Assembly: GCF_901933205.1 (NCBI RefSeq) | Contig: NC_044581.1 | Location: forward strand, 15,713,501-15,777,500 | DNA: 64,000 nucleotides | DNA from: Camarhynchus parvulus | Lineage: Eukaryota > Chordata > Aves > Passeriformes > Thraupidae | Reading direction: 5' to 3' | Shown: positions 1 to 26,640 of the stretch, piece by piece | How positions within the stretch are numbered: position 1 is the stretch's first letter | Layout: the number at the start of each line of letters is the position of its first letter | Program-made: the position numbers and the translations under genes | The notes under the pieces: model-generated | Seen by the model: only the letters and a program-made list of their open reading frames with translations | Databases searched by the model: none | What the model was told of the DNA's origin: nothing

Positions 1-3000
1 TCTCTGTGGACTGCCTTGGTATTTTCTCTATAGATAGATAATTTTCGTCCCTATGCTAAGTGGAGTTTCCCCGTGGCCAATTCAGCAGTAAAATCCTACA
101 CAAAATCTACAATTTTATTAATTTAAACAGATCTCAGTACACAGGTACACAGACCACACTTTATATCAACCCAGGTGTAAGGGAACTGCCTGTTCTGAGG
201 GCTGTGAGAAGCCCTGAGAGGTGCAGACAGTGGCAAAACACCTCTTAAGAATCTGCAAGTTTATAATTTCGCCCTCCAAGAAAAAGAAAAAGGTGGCAGT
301 AAGGTCCTTGCTCCCTCACACTCAGCTGCAGCCCAGGTTTATCCTGCTTTCCACTCACTGCAGACTTTCCAACAAGAGACAGACGTCCCACGGCAGTACT
401 TTGATCAAGTCCATCAAAACCATCTCCCAACAAACTCAGAGCAGTTAGGGGTGTGATTTTGGGTGACATGTTTATGTAAGGTTTAACATAGAATGCAGTT
501 CTAATTCTGTTTTGCCAGCATCACTGGCAGAAATAAGTTTTCACTTCCTTCATGGATGAAACCAACAGATACAGCAACTGTGAAAAACATTGCTGTGCCA
601 GTGTAACTTCTATATAAATGGTAAGTTATATAAGTTGCTTTTGGTATAGCTGTATTTTAAAAAACTCCTTATTTACTGCAGAGAACATTTTAGCACCTTG
701 CCTTGAGCCAATGTGAAGCTTTCCACAATGCCTCACTCTGTTCAGCTCATCTGGTTGCCTCTTCTGCTCAAGACCAATGAGAAGGGAATATGTTGAAGAT
801 AATAAAAATATTCCACAGAATAGCATGAGGAGAATTTTGGGAAAAAATTACATTCTCTTATTCCTGAGAAAAAGTTGTAAATATAAGTAAAGAAGCAGAT
901 GAGAAAGAAATATAGAAATATTTTTCTGTAAAAAGCAATTCCAAATAAGTGACTAATGGCCAAATAACTAAGATTTAAGGGAATGAGAGTAAGTTTGCAA
1001 ATAATAGGACAGATGCTGTTAAATCATCTCTAAATTGCAATTACGTATTTTATGTATACACTTACTTGCACGCATCAAGTTAGATTTACGTAGAGCTTAG
1101 AGGTGGCCCTGAATCACAGGGTTTAAATCTGGACTCAATCCTATGTCTACACTCCCCTAAAGCTGGGGGAAGCAGGGGATTGAATACAGGGATTTTTAGT
1201 CTCATTTCCTGTACAAAATCAAGTAGATGTGATTCTAGGAGACTTAATAAGTCATGTAGGAAAGCAGAGGCAAAGTGTTTTTCCTTTAATTCACAGAAAA
1301 GTATACCTAAAGTACAGAGTGAGAAAATCTCATCATTTGATAACGTGTCATGGAAAAATACAAGGTCTAAAGTAATGAGAGATTCACTGATTTGCAGTGG
1401 TAGCAGTACTAAAATAATTAAAAGACAGATCAAGGGGAAACAAAAGACAAAAGATAAGAAGTTAAAAATGTCATGGTTATTCTCTGAATATATGACATAT
1501 ATCAGATCCACAGCTTTTAGCAAATACTAATAATTTAGATTTAGTAAACATATTAGTAACCATCATCTCAAAACTAGGAGATACGAATCTAAATTAAATT
1601 AATATAAATCAGCCCCTAGATGTCATTGTTGCAGCTGAAATATCACTTAATACAGAACTTTCCTAATTCACAGCAGAAAAGCCTGTGTAAAACAAAATAA
1701 ACCATCTAAGTAATATAAATTCTGCTCAGCTTTAATGCCTCGCTGCCAAAGCACAAAGAGCTCTGAGGCTGTAACAAAAAGATAACTAAGGCTAACTACA
1801 CAAAAGGGCTGTGTGTGAGGTTTGGGTTCTGGCAGCAGAGAAGCACAACCAGCCCAAAGGAAATTGCACTCTAAACCTTAGAGTACAAAACATCACACAC
1901 CTGTCCCAAGGGAAGATCCTTCCTAACTCCCATCAACGCTGGCCTCAACACTAAAAATGTTATTTCATATAACAATTTAAATATATTGTATAATACTGAA
2001 ATGTTATTTCAATATTTACATCTCTGATTCTGTCTGGAACAGTTGTACATGTTCTTTCATTATATACAAAATCTTGTGTTTAAATACTCATTTTAATTCT
2101 TGCAAAGTTTTGTTTTCTACCATCTATTGTAGATGGTAGAATGAGTTCCAGAGGTTGATTACACATATATAAGAAAAAAAAAAGAAATCTAAAACTTCCT
2201 GTACCTGTTTTGAAAGTGCAACCATTATTCAGCTTCCCTGAATAACTAATTAATCTAATGGTAGAAGAAGTGTATTTCAAGTTGCAATTTATTTCCCTTA
2301 TACTATTTATTACCCATCCGTGTCTATCATGTTCTATTGTATTGTCTAAATGCAGAGACACAGTGCTCATTCTTCCCTGCATAATTTCTCAGCACTCCTA
2401 ACAATTCTCAATCCACCTGCAGGATTTCTCTCAGAATACAGTGCAGTCCTATTTCATAAACAAATATCAATATCATTTTTCCTGATCCATGTTCTTACCA
2501 TGCTTCTCTCACTCTCTGCATTTTCCTAGATTATGTATCACCTTCGGAAACTTCTGTATTTAGAGGGTCAAAATGTCCCTAAGGCTCCATTTCACAATTA
2601 GGGTTCCCATGATGCTGGTCTGATAAATCAAAGTATCTGTACAATACTTGTACTCCTACGTGAAAATGTGCAAATTCTTCCAAATTTTCTGAGAAACCAA
2701 ACATTTCATTTTTCATGGGATAGTGAGCTGTATTTTACACACTCTAAACTTTTTTTTTACTCAGAAACAAGACAGCTATGAGCAGATACAGACAGTATGA
2801 AACACATTCAGTCTGCCAAAAAGAATTTGAAAAACTAAATCCAGGCTTCTGTGTTGTAGTTAGTTGATAAAGATAGCAGAACATTCCCTTCTTGCCAATC
2901 ATATTGAAATGCAATGGCAAATTCCATCTTTTTATGGTGGACCTACCTCACAATAAAGGTCAACTCCAGGCTACCAAGAACTGAAACTTAGGTGAAATAT

Positions 3001-5091
3001 TAGAATTCTCCTTCTCCTCATGCCACTCCAAGTGCTCACCCAGCACTCCTGGCAGTGTTCACCCAGGAAGGGATGCACCAGGCAAAGCCTCCCTTCCCAC
3101 CAAGCAAGGTTCACTTCTCTTCAGCACAAAGCTACAAATCAGTTCATTTAATGTCCAGTCAATACAGTCAGGGACTCTAGTTATATAATACATTATAATA
3201 ATGTGAAAATTATAAAGCTTTTGGAATGGTTTGGGAACTGCCAGGCATGAAAATGTAGAAAACTCATGGGCTAAATTGGATTTTTCATTGACAATTATAT
3301 AACTCATTGCTGGTACAAATCATTAATGAAAACAAGCCTAATTGTTCATTTGATGACTGAAAAGAGTTTCAAGACTGAGGCCACACAAAGAATAAACAGG
3401 CACCTTATAGGAAAGCTAGTACCTGTAGATTTCTGTTATTTTAAAAGGGTACACAAAAACCTGTGCACACTTTGCATGTTTTCACTTCAAGATTGCATCT
3501 TTGCTGATGTGGCTCGAAATTCACCTGGTGTTGCTAGACTATGTGTTACTCTTTTAAATTAAGCTTATAATGTTTACCATAAAACTCATGCCACAGACAT
3601 TCTGTACATATTTACAGTACTTAGGAAGCAATTTGGTATAAACTTTTACAAAAACATCAACATTCTGAACATATTATCCTCAAAATAAGAGCTTCATCTC
3701 TACTGCTCAGGGAGAGGTGCCTTATCCAGATTTCATTTGGTTTCATGTCTCCTTCAACTTGAAAGCAATGAAAATGAAAAATAGGAAAATAGCTTTGTGA
3801 GTTAAGAAGCCTTTCAAATTAATGTAAAAGTGTAAAATCTAAATCTGTCTATTGGTACAATCATACCTGCACAGAGAATGAAATCCTTAACTTAGTCCAG
3901 GTTTAATTACAACAAAGAAGAATAACAGAGTCTATGGAGATGATTACTCATTATCAACCCAGTATTTTTAATTCAGATCTATCAGATCCTAGCATATTTT
4001 GATTGGAAAAAAGAGGGTGAGAGTCCTGTATGTATAAGAGTGATTCAATTCAGGTGACTGATTAATTAACCTATGACATATGCACACGTGGAAACAAAGC
4101 TTTTAAAAGAACAGGGTACATGAAAAATAATAATTTTCTATAAAAAGGCGCTACATAATATGGCAGAAAAAGCTGAAACAAGTTGCCATGATTATTATTA
4201 CTATCTTTGACACTGTGAATACTATACAGCTTAAAGGTTTACTTTAATTTTTTTCAGTTAAATGCATTTAATAGGTGTTAAGAAGACAGGTTGTATCCCG
4301 GCATTTTCCTGACAGCAATTTGGTGGTTTTTTAAGTCTTATCAAAGGCTTACCGAGTTTTTCTTACCAAGTCAGAGATTGTAGGATAGGACTTCAATTGT
4401 CTTAAAACTTTATATAATTAAACAGAGCTTCATAATTCAAGAAGTCAAAGAGAAAAAATAAACTTAGAGATACCTATTGAAAGGATGGTCAAATCCACCT
4501 CTTGAATAATATCTGATTTGACAATATTTTAAAAAGATCATATACTTCAAAAGACCAAATGTCTATGAAGCAATATACAATCATTAACAAAAAGTTCAAT
4601 CATTGCAAAAAGTTCCTACAATTTTACCAGATCCCTCCAAATCCAAATCTCCACATCAATACACTTCAATCCAGTTCTGGAAATGAAGATTGGATTTTAC
4701 TTGCCATCACCCAGGCACTTTCGAAATCACTTTTGAAGCTCATGATTCCCCTGACTTTTCAGTCTATATGAAATATCTCACATGTACCATTCCTGGTATG
4801 GAGTTGCCAAGGCAGCCCCTGACATGCAGTGTATATGTAAATCTCTCAATTTCTGCCCACTTCAAATTGCTAAACCTTCTTGACAGCTTTACCCTCAAAA
4901 CGTGGAGGTTGGTGAGTTTTTAACTACAGGTGTTTACCATCGAAAACCGTGCTGGGAAATAAAAAACACCTTTTGTGAGATTCTACGTGTTTTGGAGCCG
5001 CGTGGCCCTGGCTGTGGGGATGGGGAGGGCGCTGGGCTGGAGCGGCCGGAGCCGTCCCCAGAGAGCTGCGGGGAGAGCCCGGAGCCCGACT
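1..5091. other. Intergenic DNA upstream of ZNF507
   Basis: AT-rich DNA with no supported gene. The open frames here are short, show no recognisable domain and lack splice support. The longest pair (about 1086-1530, overlapping on opposite strands) gives low-complexity translations. The only distinct structure I see is a perfect 12-bp inverted repeat at 2115-2141. GC content rises sharply from about 4990 towards the minisatellite. Confidence 0.7.
2115..2141. repeat. Perfect 12-bp inverted repeat with 3-nt loop
   Basis: The left arm TTCTACCATCTA (2115-2126) is the exact reverse complement of the right arm TAGATGGTAGAA (2130-2141), separated by TTG. It could form a hairpin or cruciform. No poly-T run or transcript context supports a function. 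Confidence 0.85.
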
Positions 5092-5545
5092 GAGCCCTCA
5101 GGGAGCGCCCGGAGCCCCACTGAGCCCAACTGAGCCCTCAGGGAGTGCCCAGAGCCCCACTGAGCCCTCAGGGAGTGCCCGGAGCCCCACTGAGCCCAAC
5201 TGAGCCCTCAGGGAGCGCCCGGAGCCCCACTGAGCCCAACTGAGCCCTCAGGGAGTGCCCAGAGCCCCACTGAGCCCTCAGGGAGCGCCCGGAGCCCAAC
5301 TGAGCCCCTCTGAGCCCTCGGGGAGCGCCCGGAGCCCAACTGAGCCCAACTGAGCCCTCAGGGAGCGCCCGGAGCCCCACTGAGCCCAACTGAGCCCTCA
5401 GGGAGCGCCCGGAGCCCCACTGAGCCCAACTGAGCCCTCAGGGAGCGCCCGGAGCCCCACTGAGCCCCACTGAGCCCTCGGGGAGCGCCCGGAGCCCCAC
5501 TGAGCCCCACTGAGCCCTCAGGGAGCGCCCGGAGCCCGAGCGAGC
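5092..5545. repeat. GC-rich minisatellite, 40-bp units with 30-bp variants
   Basis: About 12 tandem units begin with GAGCCCTCA/G at 5092, 5132, 5162, 5202, 5242, 5272, 5312, 5352, 5392, 5432, 5472 and 5512. Most units are 40 bp: two 10-bp blocks (GAGCCCTCAG, GGAGCGCCCG) followed by two GAGCCC(C/A)ACT blocks. The units at 5132 and 5242 are 30 bp because one terminal block is missing. The minus strand has closely spaced GGG/GGGG runs and so has G-quadruplex potential. The minus-strand open frames across it follow from the repeat lacking stops and are not genes. It lies about 400 bp upstream of inferred ZNF507 exon 1. Confidence 0.95.
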
Positions 5546-5623
5546 CTCAGTGGCACCAGCCAGCCCGGGACAACAGGGCTGCGACACTGCCCCGCCGGGA
5601 CGGGACACATCGTCCTGGCTCAC

Positions 5624-5835
5624 ACTGCTGCCCATGTCACCCGGCACGGTGACACTGTCACACACACACACAGACTGCTGCCCGTGTCACCCGGCACGGT
5701 GGCACTGTCACACACATACATACACCCTCCTGTGCCGTGTCCCCCGGCCCTGTGTCACTGCCACACACACACTGTCGTGTCCCCTGTGCCGTGTCCCCCG
5801 GCCCTGTGTCACGCACACATTCACACACACACCCA
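5624..5835. repeat. Second minisatellite / CA-rich tandem repeat
   Basis: Two near-identical copies start ACTGCTGCCC(A/G)TGTCACC at 5624 and 5674 (period 50), each ending in a CACACA run. They are followed by two related copies starting TGTGCCGTGTCCCCCGGCCC at 5731 and 5785 (period 54), also ending in CA runs. Unit and composition differ from the adjacent 40-bp minisatellite, so this is a separate array between it and the ZNF507 promoter. Confidence 0.85.
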
Positions 5836-5870
5836 CTCCTACCCCGCGTCCCCCGGCCCTGTCCCTCCCC

Positions 5871-5884
5871 GTCTCCATGGTAAC
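5871..5884 (+). promoter_or_regulatory. RFX X-box-like motif
   Basis: GTCTCCATGGTAAC fits the inverted-repeat X-box form GTNRCC-N2-RGYAAC. The right half-site GGTAAC is perfect and the left half has one mismatch (T for R). It lies about 110 bp upstream of the exon 1 donor. Occupancy is inferred from the motif only. Confidence 0.5.
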
Positions 5885-5921
5885 GGGAGGCGGTGCTGAC
5901 GCGGCGGCAGCGCCCCCCGCC

Positions 5922-5960
5922 GGTCACCTGACAGGGGCCCGCGGGTCACGTGACAGGGGC
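5922..5960 (+). promoter_or_regulatory. Duplicated E-box module, 22-bp period
   Basis: The 17-mer GGTCAC(C/G)TGACAGGGGC occurs at 5922-5938 and 5944-5960, differing at one base. In the downstream copy that base creates the palindrome GTCACGTGAC, a canonical CACGTG E-box of the USF/MITF/TFEB class. The upstream copy has CACCTG instead. Confidence 0.7.
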
Positions 5961-5993
5961 TCCATCGTCGCCATCTTGAAGCGGCGGCCGGAG
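5960..5993 (+). other. ZNF507: ZNF507 exon 1 (non-coding), 3' end and donor
   Basis: The inferred 5' UTR exon ends ...GGCCGGAG at 5993 before donor GTGAGG. The transcription start cannot be seen. A YY1-type CCATCTTG at 5971-5978 sits where such elements usually overlap the start site. Splicing to the acceptor at 8628 places only 5 UTR bases before the ATG. Other GT dinucleotides in the island could also be used, so the boundary is moderately supported. Confidence 0.55.
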
Positions 5994-22986
<16,993 letters not shown>

Positions 22987-25900
22987 GTGAAGCAGTAAGT
23001 TAAGAGAGGATTTCCTAGAGTGAATATTTTCTCTTTCTACTAATTTTTGCCTGAGAAACTTGCTAAAGAGAAGAATTGCAAGCAAAACTTGATTTCCCAT
23101 CCTGAGTTCTTGTTTCAGTAGGAGTACAGTGTTTGAACCAGGGACTGATGAATCATTTAAGAGATAAATACAAGGTGTGGAGAATAGAAGGATCCATTTT
23201 AACCTGTTATTTCTTTATATGGTGCCAAGAATGTAGGATTGTTGGTTTTTTTCATTTCCTGTCAGGTACTAGTCAGTAATAATGCATTAGCACAGTACTT
23301 TAAAACCCAAAGGTGTGAAAGCTTTGAATCACTTGAAAAGCTTTTTTCTTCCTCCTTCTTTGTTGTTTTCCAAGTAATTCAGCAAAGAAGGTTTTTACCC
23401 TCTTTTTTTGAAAGATGATCTGGCAGCAGATCAGATAGAACTGTTACAGTGTGATCTGGTAAACCCCCCTGCCTGGAAGGTGGGGAGAGGGGAGGTGGGC
23501 CAGGGCATGTGTGTGTTGTATTCACACAAAGGAGTTCCATTTTTCCCAGTCTGTTTTTAAGGCTTTACAAACTCACATGTAATTTTCCAACAAAGACTGC
23601 CATCCTTTCCATTGATATACAGCAGCAGGAGGTGAAGGGCCTAGAAGCATTTTGTTAATAACTATTTGTTTGATTGGATCCTAACTACAAAACTCCTATC
23701 TTTTCAACTCATAGTGTGTAACAGATTATTTTTATAACAATAACCTGTTGTTTCTTCATGGTTTTCTTGACACCATGAAGCTTATAAAAAAAGAAAAGTT
23801 ATAATGTCACTTTCCATTTTTGGTGATTATTTTGCAGTATGGAATGAGCAATGTTTTTAATGAGAACAAGGTATTAACAATAATTGCCACAAAGTGATGT
23901 AGATGAAATCTATGTAGATTCCAAAAGATGTAGGTGAGCACAAATTGGGATTTTCAGAAACGCCTACGTGCTTTGGCATTCTTTGAAATGCCACTGGCTG
24001 GCCAAATTTCCCACTTGTCTGTCAGAGCTGTAACTGTGGAAATAATGAGCTGAAAGATAATCTTCCTGTAGAAAATCATATTTAAAAAAAGAAATGGCAA
24101 ACAGTGTCTTAAGCCAAAACTGTATCCAGTTGCTTACTGAATAAATTTTACTAGTGCCTATAGTATGGATTGATAAAGGGAATTAGAGATTACTTTGTTG
24201 TCTAAGAAAACATAGAAATCTTACACTTTTAAAACCTTCAGCTTTTAAAATTACAGTGTGGGGTTTTTTTGTGTGTTATTTTTACAGTTACAGCAGTTGG
24301 CAGTAGAAGATACTCATCTGTATATCAATGTGGAGTATTATTACACTGGCTAGTTTCCTGGCAACTTTGTTGAGGTTATTGATTAAGTTGGCTACTTAAT
24401 TTTTTTGAAAGATTCATTAAGTGTAGTATCACTTCCAAAGAAGCCCTTTGGCAGCCAGATTTAAACTTCCTAGCTCAGGCATGTATTCCTGCTTCTAATG
24501 AATGGCAGATGCACAGCAGCTTGCCTAGTGCTGACACAGGCGTGCAGTGACCTGATCTTTAGCTCAGTATTTATGAAGTTCCTTACTCTTAGGAAAACAG
24601 TGGTTTCTTCCTGTATTTACACCCTTCTGCAGCAGAAATCAGCTGCAGCTGTAAATGTGAGAGGCTGGCACATGGAGTGTCTGTATTGTGCTAGCACTGC
24701 CTGGAAGTGGCAACCAGGAAAAGAAAACAGTACCAGAAGTCACAGTGTCATGAAGCAGCATAAAATGCAGAGGCCAGGGTAAAAGCACTAAGACTTCAAG
24801 TGTATTTGATACTTGTTTTCAAGAAATTTCCTCAATTTGACTTCTTCTTTTGGGTTAAATAGGTATTATTTTGTTTATAAATTAGATAGCAGAAAGTACA
24901 CATTTGACTTGAAGAATTAGTCAGGATATAAGGTCAAAGCATTTTTGTGTTGAATTTTTGAGATACTTTAAATACACATTTGAAGTTAATTATACATTAT
25001 TTTCAGTTAATAGTTATTTTTCATATTCCTACAGTTGGATTTTATGTTTGAAAAACACATTATTTATTTACATGATCCCAAATTCCAGAGGAGATAATGA
25101 ACTTTAAATGGGATATTCATATTGTCTTACTGACACTGCTATTATACTTTGAGTATAGAATTAATATGAAAATACTACATCATCTGGAATATATCTCAAC
25201 TTTCTCACTCAGAAGTCCCATTTGTTTGAAAAATTAAAGGACAGTGAGATCCCTAGTAATGCTAAACTACCAGTCAGTATTCACAGAAACAATATTTACC
25301 ACACTGTTATTTTTGTGTAATTCTGTTAAAGTTGCTCAGCTAGTGAAAGATAAAAAAGGAAAAACTTGCATTCATAAGCTAAAAAGGAGATGGCAATGAA
25401 CCAAAATTTCAGAAGCCAATAACCTTGAATGCAGAAGAGCAGCTCTGGTGTGTGTGGAAGGCACACAGGCAGCGTTCTGTGCCGTGCACCAGGAATCAGG
25501 TCACAGATTCCTCAGCAGGATGTGGCTGTTCACAGTTGTTCTTTGCCATCTTGTTGCTCTGTTCTTTTTGACCATGTGTTCCTGTAAAACAGAAAGCTAC
25601 TTGCCTCTAAAAGCCATTATCAATCCTGACAAATGGCAACAAAGAATTCTTTCCCATATGCACAGAGATTTACTTTTTTTAGCTGTCTCCCTGCTGCTTG
25701 CCATTAGTTACCCACTCACAATTCCCAGGGACTTTGTCAGAAGTCCTGCATGTGAAATAATTATAGGCTTGGTTTTTCTGAAAGCAAATTGTTTCTCAGG
25801 TTATCTGCTTTCGAAAGTGTATGGCTGGCCTGGTTGCATGTTTTGTAAGGGGTTTTAAGCACATTTTAGAGTCACTGACACTGCAGATTTCCCCTTTCTT

Positions 25901-26640
25901 TAAGCTTTTAAACTATTTTTGTCTCTTCGGTCGCAGCACTATCAGGTGATCAGCTATTCACGTGCTGTTTGTTCAAATTAGATTGTATTCTGTGATACAA
26001 ACTCTACCTTGCAGCTTTGTTTGCAATGCCTGTACTTCCACTAAAGAGCAAACTTCATTCATACTTGGCTCTACTGAAAAATGGGTGCATATTTCATCTT
26101 CCTGATTTATGCTTGACCTGGAAAAATAGAGTGGGATTCAGTCAGAGTTATTGTATTTTCCTCTTTCATAAGCACTTATTTAATCATTTGAAGAAATGTA
26201 CAGTTGGTGCTCAAAGTAACATTTGTTAAGATATATTTAATAGAAATTTACATTTGCATTTGATATTCATGGACATGGGTACATGTATTTTTTTAAGAAA
26301 AAGTATTGTAACACTATGGCACTGCTTTTATAGCCAAAGTATAAAAAATTTAGAAAACTGACATGTAAAGACTGCAGTTAATTCTGATACTGTATCTTAT
26401 TAAATAGGATGAGTTTTGTTTTATAAAGTTATCCAGCACATTAAGCTGCATGCCTTAAGCTCTCTCTAGGATTGTGTTCCTGATAGGCAACTCTTTGGAA
26501 GGATGAAGCAAAGTCTGTAGTACTACTTTAACTACCTTCTGGAATACTGTACAATGGTAGAATAATTTATTTTGCTTTACAGGAGTTTGTCACGTATTGA
26601 CTTTAATATTGTATTTTGGTAATAAACTTTTTTTTGTTAA
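22987..26640 (+). other. ZNF507: ZNF507 3' UTR (inferred)
   Basis: AT-rich sequence after the stop codon without splice signals or repeats that I recognise. It contains an AU-rich nonamer TTATTTATT at 25060-25068, AATAAA at 24140-24145 (a possible early cleavage signal) and a final AATAAA at 26621-26626. The length depends on which signal is used. The 136-codon open frame at 25448-25858 inside it resembles no protein I know. Confidence 0.6.
26621..26626 (+). terminator. ZNF507: Candidate distal ZNF507 poly(A) signal
   Basis: Canonical AATAAA followed immediately by a T-rich stretch (CTTTTTTTTGTT), the expected arrangement of signal and downstream U-rich element. No transcript evidence is available. 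Confidence 0.55.

Noticed and set aside
1086..1530. Overlapping antisense open frames of 145 and 116 codons, and a faint MIR-like stretch on the + strand
   Set aside because: No recognisable domain, no splice or poly(A) context, and the SINE similarity is too weak to claim.
5168..5671. Minus-strand repetitive peptides rich in LRALPEGSVGL
   Set aside because: Direct translation of the 40-bp minisatellite; the unit is not a multiple of three and there is no gene context.
25448..25858. 136-codon hydrophobic open frame after ZNF507
   Set aside because: Lies in the inferred 3' UTR, matches no known family, and has no splice or promoter evidence.
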